Position numbers and translations under genes: made by a program | From: JBCBSP01 sp964561235 | GTDB lineage: Bacteria > Pseudomonadota > Alphaproteobacteria > Caulobacterales > Maricaulaceae | DNA: 21,383 nt | Assembly: GCA_964561235.1 (NCBI GenBank) | Contig: CAZLOV010000030.1 | Span: 1-21,383 of the forward strand | Direction of reading: 5' to 3' | Notes under the pieces: model-generated | What the model saw: the letters and a program-made list of their open reading frames with translations, nothing else | What the model was told of the DNA's origin: nothing | The model's database searches: none | Shown here: piece after piece, positions 1 through 6,297 of the stretch | How positions within the stretch are numbered: the stretch's first letter is position 1 | Layout of the letters: each line of letters starts with the position of its first letter

Positions 1-283
1 TCTCCGCGATGGCGCCGATGGCGGCGTCTGCGTTGCCCGCATTGACCGGATAGGCGATCACCACAGGGCCGCGGCCGGCGCGGGCGTACTCCGCGGCGAC
101 CCCGTCGACGAGGCCCTGCTGAGCCCAGGTGAGCCCGTTATAGCCCGGCGGCACGTCCATCGCCGCGCTGAACGGCATCGCGCGAACACTGACCTGCGGG
201 CGCTCGCCCGGCGCGCCGGTGATGTTGGCGCAGCCGGTCAGGGCAAGCGCGGAGGCGGCGAGAACGGAAATCGTGCGGATCAT
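1..283 (-). CDS. cpaD: CpaD-family pilus assembly lipoprotein, 5' part only
   Basis: This is the N-terminal 94 codons of a gene that continues beyond the left edge. The product starts MIRTISVLAASALALTGCAN, a signal peptide ending in the lipobox LTGC, so it should be a lipidated, probably outer-membrane protein. The visible part includes MPFSAAMDVPPGYNG and a segment around GPVVIAYPV, which fits CpaD, the lipoprotein of Tad pili that supports the secretin. The gene starts only 4 bases after the cpaC stop codon, so it is almost certainly translated from the same message. CpaD in this position, just after cpaC, is the normal Caulobacter order. The family call rests on lipobox plus context, because the sequence similarity visible in 94 residues is limited. 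Confidence 0.8.
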   Translation of the reverse strand, partial: MIRTISVLAASALALTGCANITGAPGERPQVSVRAMPFSAAMDVPPGYNGLTWAQQGLVDGVAAEYARAGRGPVVIAYPVNAGNADAAIGAIAE

Positions 284-287
284 CGGA

Positions 288-1805
288 TTACTCCAGCATG
301 AAGCCGACAGGGCCGCGCCAGCGGCGGCCTTCGACGTCAGCGCCGGGAGCCGCATAGACACGGTTCAGGCGCCCGGTGAAGATGTTCGTGAGCATCGAGG
401 CCGCCACCATGCCCTCGCCCGGCGTGGTGATTTCGCTCTCCGCGACCGGATCGACGAGATAAGGCGTGACGACGACGACGAGCTCGGTTTCGCTGTTGGC
501 GAAGTCGCGCGACCGGAACAGGGCGCCCAGCACCGGCAAGCGCTCAACGCCCGGCACGCCGTCCATGGCCTGCCGCGTCTCCTCCTTGATCAGCCCGGCG
601 ATCACGAGGCTGCCGCCGGAGGGCAGCTCAACTGTGGTTTCCGCCCTGTTCACCGTAAGCGCCGGGATGGACAGGCCGTCGACGACGCCGATGATGTTGC
701 CGTCTTCATCGCGAATGACGCTCTGATCGAGAGCGATCGCGCCTTCGCTCGACAGCTCCGAGACTTCCGTCGACACGCGAAGCGAAATGCGGCCTTCAGA
801 CAGCACGACAGGGGTGAAGCCCAGACCGACGCCGAACGGCTTGAACTCCAGCGTGATGTTGCCGTCGCGATCGCGGCCGACCGGCACCGGGAACTCGCCG
901 CCGGCGAGGAAGTTGGCGCTTTCGCCGCTGATCGCGGTGATGTTCGGCTCGGCGAGCGTGCGCACCAGGCCCACGCGCTCAAGCGCGTTGAGCGTCAGCC
1001 CGAGGGAGCTTTGCAGGAAGCCGTTGACGAAGTTGTCGTAACCGACAGTGCCCGAAAGACCGCCAAGCGCGGAGTTGGCGATGCCGAATGCGTTGTCGGT
1101 CGAGAAGACGCTGCGGCTCGGGAAGCCGCCTTCAGTCGCGTCGAATTCACCGAAAGCGACATTGCCGTCGAGGTTGACGCCGAGCTGGCGCACGATGTTG
1201 CGCTCCATCTCGACGATCTTGACCTTGAGCATGACCTGGTCGCGCCCCTCGATGGTGAGGAAGCTGAGCACCTGTTCGGGCTCGTCGGCGAACCGCTGGG
1301 CCACCTGGAGGGCTGCGTCCGCGGCGGAGGCGGACGGAACCGTGCCGGAAAGCACGATGTTCGAATTCATCGATTCCGCTTCGATGCGCCCGTCGGGAAC
1401 GTAGCGGCGCAAGGCCTCTTCAAGCGCTGCGATGTCGCGTTCGACGCGCACGGCGAGATCGAGGATCAGTTGTCCGCGCGGGTCGAAGAAGAAGATGTTG
1501 GTTGATCCCACGCCCTGGCCGAGCACGACGGTGCGGTCGGCGGCGCGCACGATGGTGTCGGCGACTTCCGGGTTGGCGACCATGATGTCGGCCGCGTCGA
1601 CGGGAAGATGAATGACCGCGGCCTGACCGAGCGGCAGCGTGACGCGTTCGGAGACAGGCCCTTCGCCCGGCTCCCGGATGTGGATCTGGAGCGTGTTGGC
1701 GCGCTCCGTTCCCGGCGGGGGAAGCGAATCCCTCTGCGCCGCCGCGACGCCGGCCGAACAGGCGGCGGCTGCAGCGGCGGCGAGGATCAGAAGCCCGCGG
1801 ATCAT
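288..1805 (-). CDS. cpaC: CpaC/RcpA secretin, outer-membrane channel of the Tad pilus
   Basis: This 505-residue protein is the multimeric outer-membrane pore through which a Tad/Flp pilus leaves the cell. It has a signal peptide (about residues 1-23, ending AAA|QRD). The pilus-secretin N-terminal domain follows at about 50-115 (VANPEVADTIV, GSTNIFFFD), then a BON-like domain at about 118-190 (NSNIVLSGTVPSASAADAAL), then the secretin domain (VMLKVKIVEMERNIVRQLG, PSGGSLVIAGL, GVERLPVLGALFRSRDF, ETELVVVVTPYLVDP). Length is normal for CpaC. The ATG overlaps the cpaB stop codon as ATGA, which indicates translational coupling. Cys16 in the signal peptide could suggest a lipoprotein, but the residues before it (AAA) are a poor lipobox, so ordinary cleavage is more likely. 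Confidence 0.95.
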   Translation of the reverse strand: MIRGLLILAAAAAAACSAGVAAAQRDSLPPPGTERANTLQIHIREPGEGPVSERVTLPLGQAAVIHLPVDAADIMVANPEVADTIVRAADRTVVLGQGVGSTNIFFFDPRGQLILDLAVRVERDIAALEEALRRYVPDGRIEAESMNSNIVLSGTVPSASAADAALQVAQRFADEPEQVLSFLTIEGRDQVMLKVKIVEMERNIVRQLGVNLDGNVAFGEFDATEGGFPSRSVFSTDNAFGIANSALGGLSGTVGYDNFVNGFLQSSLGLTLNALERVGLVRTLAEPNITAISGESANFLAGGEFPVPVGRDRDGNITLEFKPFGVGLGFTPVVLSEGRISLRVSTEVSELSSEGAIALDQSVIRDEDGNIIGVVDGLSIPALTVNRAETTVELPSGGSLVIAGLIKEETRQAMDGVPGVERLPVLGALFRSRDFANSETELVVVVTPYLVDPVAESEITTPGEGMVAASMLTNIFTGRLNRVYAAPGADVEGRRWRGPVGFMLE

Positions 1806-2599
1806 CGGCCGCCTCCCACGAAAATGCTGGTTTCATTGCCGTAGCGCACGACGCGGATCGCCCGTTCGGAGCCGTCGTTTTCCGGCTCGCCGGCCGCGGC
1901 GCGGGACTCTCCGCTCGTATCCGCGACGCTGCGCAGGATCAGGCTGATGTCTCCAGCAGCGATCGCCACCGTCAGCGCGCGCGCCTGCGCCGGCGTGAGC
2001 TCAAGCGTGACGGTCTCTCCGACCACCGAGCCGCTTTCCTCGTCCTCGGCGTATTTCTGGTCGATGGCCAGCACGCGGACGTTTTCCAGAATGATGTCGG
2101 AGCGCAGGCGCCCGGCGTCCGGCGAATGGGTTAGCAGCACGTCAACCCTGTCGTTCGGCAGGATGAAGCCGCCTGCGGCCTGTTCCGGAGAAATCGGCGC
2201 GGCGACGGCGCGATACCCGGGCGTCAGAACCGCCGACATCACGCCGCTGCCCGACCCGGCGACGACGACGCGCGCCTCCCGGATCGGCTCGCCCTGCGTG
2301 ATGCGCTCGCGCACGACGCCGTTCTGGAAACGCTCCATGGCGTTGGGCTCTTCACGGTCGGTGATGAGTTCCGGCGTGACGAGATCCTGCGGCCAGTCGA
2401 CCCACTGGAGCTTGTCGCGGTTGATTCGTTCGCCCCGCCCGATGTCGGAGCGCGCCGCAAGGACGCGCACGGTGGCGGGCTCGGGCGCTGCGACCGGAGC
2501 CGGCGCGGGCTCGTTCTGCATGGCGCCGCGCACCAGCACGGCGGCGACAACCGCAGCGACCGCCGCGACTATAAGTATGACGATGCGCAGAACATTCAT
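1802..2599 (-). CDS. cpaB: CpaB/RcpC Tad pilus assembly protein
   Basis: A 265-residue protein with one N-terminal membrane anchor (about residues 5-24, LRIVILIVAAVAAVVAAVLV), a proline/alanine-rich stretch, and a SAF-type domain beginning around ATVRVLAARSDIGRGERI. The middle part (TPGYRAVAAPISPEQAAGGF, ILPNDRVDVLLTH) is the typical RcpC/CpaB region, and the C-terminal part (ETVTLELTPAQARALTVAIA) is also characteristic. CpaB is thought to work with the secretin and its lipoprotein in the periplasm. The start ATG follows a GAAGGG-containing leader. The gene overlaps cpaC by 4 bases and lies 100 bases downstream of cpaA, a gap containing a CtrA-like box. Confidence 0.93.
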   Translation of the reverse strand: MNVLRIVILIVAAVAAVVAAVLVRGAMQNEPAPAPVAAPEPATVRVLAARSDIGRGERINRDKLQWVDWPQDLVTPELITDREEPNAMERFQNGVVRERITQGEPIREARVVVAGSGSGVMSAVLTPGYRAVAAPISPEQAAGGFILPNDRVDVLLTHSPDAGRLRSDIILENVRVLAIDQKYAEDEESGSVVGETVTLELTPAQARALTVAIAAGDISLILRSVADTSGESRAAAGEPENDGSERAIRVVRYGNETSIFVGGGR

Positions 2600-2656
2600 G
2601 CCTTAAGACCCTTCAGGCGCGTGTGGGCATCCCACCTGAATGAGAGGGCGAAAACC

Positions 2657-2671
2657 TCAAAGGGCCGTTAA
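2657..2671 (-). promoter_or_regulatory. CtrA-like box upstream of cpaB
   Basis: On the minus strand the sequence reads TTAA-CGGCCCT-TTGA, one mismatch from the CtrA consensus TTAA-N7-TTAA. It lies 58 bases upstream of the cpaB start codon in the cpaA-cpaB gap, a position suited to a promoter. CtrA is the cell-cycle response regulator of this class of bacteria and controls pilus genes in Caulobacter. Site function is inferred; a one-mismatch match can occur by chance. Confidence 0.35.
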
Positions 2672-2699
2672 TGCTTCAATGATTGAGGTGATTCCGCTG

Positions 2700-3194
2700 T
2701 CATCCCGCCGCGATCGGGGCCTGGGGCAGCGCGATGAACGCTCCCGCCGCAATGGCCAGCGCATAGGGCACCGGCTTGCCGTGCGCGAACATGCTGTCTT
2801 CGATAATGCGTTTCGTGACAGGAAGCAGAGGGGCCGCCCGGCGCGCAAGCAGGAGAAAAAGCGCCAGCACGCCGCCGGCAAGACCGGCCCAGACCAGGAA
2901 CATGAGAACCGAAGGCCAGCCGAACCAGATCGCACCGGCGGCGATCAGCTTGGCGTCGCCTCCTCCGATAAAGCCCGGCGCCCAGAGCGCCATCCCTGCG
3001 GCAAGCGCGCCGAGCCCGACAAGATAGCCGAGGCCGATCTGCATCGGATCCATGCCCGAAAGCAGCGCGGCGGGCGCAAACAGGCCTGCGAGCGCGAGCG
3101 ATATCCAGTTGGGAATGGTGTAGCGCAGCGCGTCGCACCAGGCGGCGGCGAGCATGAGCGCCGGCAGAACGAGCAGCGGAAGTGTGTCGGGCAA
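2700..3194 (-). CDS. cpaA: CpaA/TadV prepilin peptidase
   Basis: This 164-residue multi-spanning membrane protein is an A24-family aspartic peptidase that cuts the leader from Flp prepilin and the TadE/F pseudopilins in the inner membrane. Both catalytic aspartates are visible: Asp21 in WCDALRYTIPNW and Asp80 in FIGGGDAKL, the family GxGD motif. Hydrophobic segments occupy most of the chain, and the length is typical of the short TadV type that lacks a methylase domain. The start is TTG, supported by a GGAGG seven bases upstream. The first ATG in frame (residue 14) would cut into the first membrane segment just before Asp21. Its gene follows the pilin gene and terminator, as in Caulobacter. 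Confidence 0.92.
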   Translation of the reverse strand: MPDTLPLLVLPALMLAAAWCDALRYTIPNWISLALAGLFAPAALLSGMDPMQIGLGYLVGLGALAAGMALWAPGFIGGGDAKLIAAGAIWFGWPSVLMFLVWAGLAGGVLALFLLLARRAAPLLPVTKRIIEDSMFAHGKPVPYALAIAAGAFIALPQAPIAAG

Positions 3195-3274
3195 GGCGGG
3201 GCCTCCGGCGTCTTTCCCACCAGCAGACAGGGCCTTGCTTAACAGGACGTGGACGCTAGCCGGATGCGCGGGCG

Positions 3275-3308
3275 CAAAAGAAACGGGGCCGCCCGATGGG
3301 CGGCCCCG
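3275..3308 (-). terminator. Rho-independent terminator after the pilin gene
   Basis: An 11-base-pair perfect stem (3284-3294 pairing with 3298-3308) closes a 3-base loop and is followed on the minus strand by TTTCTTTTG. It sits 25 bases after the pilin stop codon and 81 bases before cpaA. It should end most pilin transcripts and limit readthrough into cpaABCD, giving a high pilin-to-machinery ratio. Confidence 0.9.
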
Positions 3309-3332
3309 CCGTTCTTCGTCGCGATGTGCGAC

Positions 3333-3494
3333 TTAGATCTGGCTTTCGACCGACTGGAAGGCCGCAAGCAGGTCGGTACCGATAGTCGTAACGACACCGA
3401 TGATCACCGCAGCGATCAGGGCGATGATGAGGCCGTATTCGATCGCCGTGGCGCCGGACTCATCCTTCAGAAAACGCGAAACCAGGTTCTTCAT
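3333..3494 (-). CDS. pilA: Flp/PilA-family type IVc pilin
   Basis: This 53-residue precursor is the major structural subunit of the Tad pilus. The sequence begins MKNLVSRFLKDESG and continues ATAIEYGLIIALIAAVIIG. Cleavage by CpaA is expected between Gly14 and Ala15, which places the required Glu at +5 and Tyr at +6 of the mature protein. The mature pilin is about 39 residues, almost entirely one hydrophobic helix followed by a short polar tail ending VESQI. The start ATG has an AGGAG seven bases upstream. A strong terminator follows the gene and cpaA lies downstream. The long, structured leader is described separately. The gene is easily missed because of its size. Confidence 0.95.
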   Translation of the reverse strand: MKNLVSRFLKDESGATAIEYGLIIALIAAVIIGVVTTIGTDLLAAFQSVESQI

Positions 3495-3524
3495 CCCTAA
3501 ACTCCTAGAGCAGCTGCTGTATAC

Positions 3525-3559
3525 GTTCAGCCCGGAGCCCGTCCCGACCCGACCTGAAC
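3525..3559 (-). other. Hairpin-closed G-quadruplex motif in the pilin leader
   Basis: On the pilin sense strand four GGG runs occur in 20 bases (3531-3550), with spacers of 2, 2 and 4 bases, a canonical quadruplex pattern. The run is enclosed by a 6-base inverted repeat (GTTCAG at 3525-3530 against CTGAAC at 3554-3559). If transcription starts upstream, this structure lies about 37-56 bases before the start codon and could affect transcript stability or translation. Folding is inferred. Confidence 0.45.
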
Positions 3560-3642
3560 ATGCTCGAAGTTATGCCATGCGAACAATTTCGATCGCGTAA
3601 AAATACATACTTACTTTTTGGTGAATCACAAAACGTCGATTT

Positions 3643-3650
3643 ATGGTTAA
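3643..3650 (-). promoter_or_regulatory. TTAACCAT, CtrA half-site-like motif upstream of pilin
   Basis: The minus strand carries an exact TTAACCAT about 150 bases upstream of the pilin start, inside the AT-rich promoter zone. This octamer is a recognised alternative CtrA motif in Caulobacter. The second half of the full TTAA-N7-TTAA palindrome is poor here (TCGA). Role inferred. Confidence 0.4.
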
Positions 3651-3805
3651 CGGGAAATGACTCCGGCGCGCCTTACGCGCACGCGTGGACTCAGAAGTCG
3701 CATGCCGCGCTCCCAGCCGCAGGGGGGCTTCGGATTCAGACTTCCTTCACGCGCTAAGCATTATTGAAGGAGCCATCGACGTTTCTGCACGCACGGGAGG
3801 CCGAC

Positions 3806-4285
3806 ATGGTCCTTCGCCGCTTCTTGATCGCCACGGCCGTCACGCTTGCAGCCGGCGCGGCAGCGTCTGCGCAGCAGGAGCTGGTCGTCGCCGCCGACAG
3901 GGCCGAGATCCTGCGCCTTCCCGCCGAAGCGAGCGCCATCGTGCTCGGCAATCCTGCGATCGCCGACACCACCCTGTTCGATACGCGGACCCTGTTTCTG
4001 ACGGGCAAGACGTCCGGACGCACCAATCTGATCGCGCTCGATGCAAGCGGCGAGGTGATGTTCCAGGCTGACGTGCGCGTGGTTCAGGACAACGCCGGTC
4101 GCCTTTACGTGTTCCGCAACACCGAACGCGAAAGCTATACCTGCCTTGAGAACTGCGATCCCGCGGCTGTGGTTGGCGACAGCCAGGAAAGCTTTGACGC
4201 GATCTCCGGCCAGGTTCAGACGGCGCAGGCCGCCGCTCAAGGCGGCGGCGGAAGTCAGGGTTCTGTGCCGCCCGGCGGCAACTAG
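3806..4285 (+). CDS. Exported pilus protein made of a secretin-type N-terminal domain
   Basis: This 159-residue protein has a signal peptide (about 1-22, ending ASA|Q) and one domain of the pilus-secretin N-terminal family. Its core (LPAEASAIVLGNPAIADTTL, TLFLTGKTSGRTNLIALD) can be aligned by eye with CpaC in this window (LPVDAADIMVANPEVADTIV). It lacks BON and secretin domains. The C-terminal part has a close cysteine pair (YTCLENC) and ends in a flexible glycine/glutamine-rich tail. It probably acts in the periplasm, perhaps contacting the secretin or the pseudopilins encoded next. The ATG at 3806 is chosen because GGGAGG lies five bases upstream and the signal peptide begins there. An in-frame TTG at 3764 would add 14 polar residues before the signal peptide. 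The exact role is not known to me. Confidence 0.85.
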   Translation: MVLRRFLIATAVTLAAGAAASAQQELVVAADRAEILRLPAEASAIVLGNPAIADTTLFDTRTLFLTGKTSGRTNLIALDASGEVMFQADVRVVQDNAGRLYVFRNTERESYTCLENCDPAAVVGDSQESFDAISGQVQTAQAAAQGGGGSQGSVPPGGN

Positions 4286-4374
4286 GTGCCGTTAACTATA
4301 TTATTTAATTGAGAATTTGGCTTTGACCGGCACAATGGTCCAGACGTTCCGCTTAAGGGTCGGAGGCTGGAACC
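4286..4374 (+). promoter_or_regulatory. AT-rich gap before the TadE genes
   Basis: The 89-base gap contains an unusually AT-rich stretch (4291-4316) with two TTAA elements nine bases apart (4292-4295 and 4305-4308). The spacing is two bases too long for a CtrA site. It is a plausible promoter for the two pseudopilin genes, separate from that of the upstream gene. A GGAGG at 4362-4366 is the ribosome site of the next gene. No terminator hairpin is evident. Confidence 0.4.
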
Positions 4375-4917
4375 ATGTTGACATTGATGCTGCGTCGGCT
4401 GACGCGCCGTTTCAGGCGGGACGAAAACGGCGCGACCGCGGTCGAATTCGGCCTTGTGGCGCTTCCGTTTTTCCTGTTGACGACCGCAATCCTGGAAGCA
4501 GCGCTGTTCTTCTTCACCCAGACCATCATCGAGGACGGTCTGCTGGAAGCCTCGCGCGACATCCGCACCGGCGCCTTCCAGAACAGCGGCGGAGACGAAG
4601 CCGCGTTCCGCGCTGAAATCTGCGGCAATGTGAGTGTTGTCGTAAACTGCGGACTTCTGGAAGTCGAAGTGCGTCGCTTCAACAGCTTTGCGAGCGCTGA
4701 TTTCAGCATTCCGCGCGACCCGGACGGCAATCTGGATCCGGACGGCCTTTCCTTCGACGACACCGATCCCAGCGACGTCGTTCTGGTGCGCGTCTTCTAT
4801 CCGTACCAGCTCTACTTCCCGGGCAATTTCTCCGGCGGCCTTGCGAATCTCCCGGGCAACAAGCGCCTGGTCGCCGCCGCGACGGCGTTCCGCATCGAAC
4901 CCTTCGTCGAAGAGTAA
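4375..4917 (+). CDS. tadE: TadE-family pseudopilin
   Basis: A 180-residue inner-membrane minor pilin. It has a basic N-terminus (LRRLTRRFRRDENG), then ATAVEFGLVALPFFLLTTAI. Gly19 is the expected CpaA cleavage site, leaving Glu at +5 and Phe at +6, as in Flp pilins. One membrane helix is followed by a large periplasmic domain with two cysteines (EICGNVSVVVNCG) that may form a disulfide. TadE and TadF proteins are processed by the same peptidase as the pilin and are needed for pilus assembly. GGAGG lies eight bases before the ATG. The next gene begins 10 bases after its stop, so the two are probably co-transcribed. Confidence 0.88.
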   Translation: MLTLMLRRLTRRFRRDENGATAVEFGLVALPFFLLTTAILEAALFFFTQTIIEDGLLEASRDIRTGAFQNSGGDEAAFRAEICGNVSVVVNCGLLEVEVRRFNSFASADFSIPRDPDGNLDPDGLSFDDTDPSDVVLVRVFYPYQLYFPGNFSGGLANLPGNKRLVAAATAFRIEPFVEE

Positions 4918-4927
4918 GGCTGGAAAA

Positions 4928-5476
4928 ATGCTCTCCGTTATCCGCCTTCTGCGCCGCTTCCGCCGTGACATCGCCGGCGTCTCCGCCGTCGAGTTCGCGC
5001 TCATCGCCCCGTTGCTGATCACGATGTATTTCGGGACGATCCAGATCACGATGGCGCTCGTCGCCGACCGCAAGCTGTCGCAAACCGCCACCACGCTCGG
5101 CGATCTGGTCACCCAGGACGAATACGTGACCGACACCGAGCTCGCGCAGATCCTCGGTGCGGCCGATGCGGTCATGGAGCCCTTCCCCACCAATACGCTG
5201 AACCTTCGGATCAGCTCGGTGCGCATGGACGAAAACGGCGATCTGTTCATCGACTGGAGCGAGGTGACGGGCAATTACGTCGCCTATTCGAAAGGTCTCG
5301 AGCCGACCGGCATTCCCGACGGCCTCATGACCGAGGGCGAATCCATCATCTGGGTGGAGGCAAGCTACGACTACACCGCCCCGCTCGGTACAAGCGGTCA
5401 GTTCGGCCAATTCGAGCTACAAGACAATGTTTACCTGCGCCCGCGCCGTTCGCTGTTCGTCCAGCGCGAGAGCTAG
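4928..5476 (+). CDS. Second TadE/TadF-like pseudopilin
   Basis: This 182-residue product resembles its upstream neighbour in design. It has a basic N-terminus (IRLLRRFRRDIAG), predicted cleavage after Gly17, and VSAVEFALIAPLLITMYF with Glu at +5 and Phe at +6. A periplasmic domain of about 140 residues follows, including DRKLSQTATTLGDLVTQDE, a pattern often seen in alphaproteobacterial TadE/TadG-like proteins. It is too short for TadG, which carries a von Willebrand A domain. The ATG at 4928 is preferred because the pilin-like leader begins there and it lies 10 bases after the tadE stop. The stop codon TAG lies in a CTAG palindrome that is also the stop of the convergent pabC gene. Confidence 0.85.
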   Translation: MLSVIRLLRRFRRDIAGVSAVEFALIAPLLITMYFGTIQITMALVADRKLSQTATTLGDLVTQDEYVTDTELAQILGAADAVMEPFPTNTLNLRISSVRMDENGDLFIDWSEVTGNYVAYSKGLEPTGIPDGLMTEGESIIWVEASYDYTAPLGTSGQFGQFELQDNVYLRPRRSLFVQRES

Positions 5477-6297
5477 GACGCTTCAGCTTCGATCTCGCCC
5501 AGCCGGGCGAGCGCGGGATCATTCAGCCTGAGCGGCCGGCGGCCCAGAGCGCGCGCGGGCACCAGCCCGGTCACCGCGTTGAGAACGCCCGCCGCCGCTG
5601 CGCTTTCGAGCCGCCAGCCCGGCGCCTCCGCTTCAAGGATCGGGACGCGCGCAGCGCGCGCGGCCTCCAGCAAGGCGGCCCGCGCCGTTCCCGGCATCGC
5701 GGCGCAGGACAGGGCCGGGGTATAGGCGCGCCCGTTCTCGATCCAGATCAGCGTCGCGCAGTCCGCACAGCTCAGCCGCCCGGCGGAATCGAGCATCACC
5801 GCCATGTCCGCACCTTCAGCCTTCGCGCGCCGGCGCGCTGCGATGTTGTCGGCATAGCCGATCATCTTGGCGCGCGCGTTCAGGCTCGTGGGATCGCGGC
5901 GCGGGGTCTCGACGACCGTCAGCACGACGCTAGGCGGCGGAGCGGGTCTCTCGCGCAGCGAAAGCACGACACTGGGCGACGGATCGGCCGGGGCTTCAAG
6001 GCCCGGGGCGCCGGGACCGCGGCTCACCGTCAGGCGCGCAACCGCGTCCGAAAGCCCCTGGCGCCGGGCAAGTTCGCTGGCGGCGGCTTCGAGCGTGTCC
6101 CACTCCGGCGGATCGATCCCAAGCGCGTTGAGGCCGCTTTCGAGCCGCGCGGCGTGACGCGCCCGCCGCCTCAGCCCGCCGCCGGTCCAGCGCATGGTCT
6201 CAAACGCGCCGTCGCCGGTCAGAAAGCCGCGATCGGACGGCGCAAGCCGCGCCGCCGCCTCGTCGAGAACGCCGCCATTGATCCACACGAGGCTCAT
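5473..6297 (-). CDS. pabC: Aminotransferase class IV, probable 4-amino-4-deoxychorismate lyase
   Basis: This 274-residue PLP enzyme of fold type IV probably releases pyruvate from aminodeoxychorismate to give 4-aminobenzoate for folate. The start (VWINGGVL, PSDRGFLTGDGAFETMRW) is typical of the fold. Lys144 in NARAKMIGYADN is the likely PLP-binding lysine. Where many members have a Glu after the GxV motif (VTEG.. type), this protein has Cys177 (GRLSCADC). Similar Cys-Ala versions occur, as far as I recall, in alphaproteobacterial homologues. The ATG overlaps the pabB stop as ATGA, which strongly supports the PabC role over branched-chain or D-amino acid aminotransferase activity. It is the last gene of its operon. 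Confidence 0.82.
   Translation of the reverse strand: MSLVWINGGVLDEAAARLAPSDRGFLTGDGAFETMRWTGGGLRRRARHAARLESGLNALGIDPPEWDTLEAAASELARRQGLSDAVARLTVSRGPGAPGLEAPADPSPSVVLSLRERPAPPPSVVLTVVETPRRDPTSLNARAKMIGYADNIAARRRAKAEGADMAVMLDSAGRLSCADCATLIWIENGRAYTPALSCAAMPGTARAALLEAARAARVPILEAEAPGWRLESAAAAGVLNAVTGLVPARALGRRPLRLNDPALARLGEIEAEAS

Larger units (their letters stand above)
3495..3805. promoter_or_regulatory. Divergent promoter region between the two pilus arms
   Basis: These 311 bases contain no convincing gene. The pilin side (3495-3600) holds the AGGAG ribosome site at 3502-3506 and a G-rich hairpin. The middle (about 3590-3660) is distinctly AT-rich for this genome and must contain the pilin promoter. 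It includes a minus-strand TTAACCAT, and a minus-strand TTGTGA with TATGTA 16 bases downstream is a possible but weak -35/-10 pair. The side facing the plus genes (3660-3805) is GC-rich, with GGGAGG five bases before the ATG at 3806. Exact start sites cannot be read from the sequence. Confidence 0.6.

Noticed and set aside
219..1505. Long plus-strand open frame opposite cpaC
   Set aside because: Its translation is rich in Arg, Ala, Asp and Glu with no domain pattern, and it lies antisense to a well-supported secretin. This is normal for GC-rich DNA. The same applies to long frames opposite amn, pabB, the GT87 genes, the receptor and the lysine fusion.
2654..2689. Inverted repeat ACCTCAA/TTGAGGT as a terminator after cpaA
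   Set aside because: The 7-base stem has a 22-base loop and only three T residues behind it, so termination is unlikely; the CtrA-like box there is the better reading.
3560..3590. Possible sigma-54 promoter (TGGCAT...) before the pilin
   Set aside because: The distance between the GG and GC elements is 11 bases instead of 10, and the -12 element is poor.
3764..3805. Upstream TTG start for the secretin-N-domain gene
   Set aside because: It would put 14 polar residues in front of a good signal peptide, while GGGAGG and an ATG stand directly before that peptide.
4292..4308. Two TTAA elements before tadE as a CtrA site
   Set aside because: The spacing is nine bases, not seven; kept only as part of an AT-rich promoter region.
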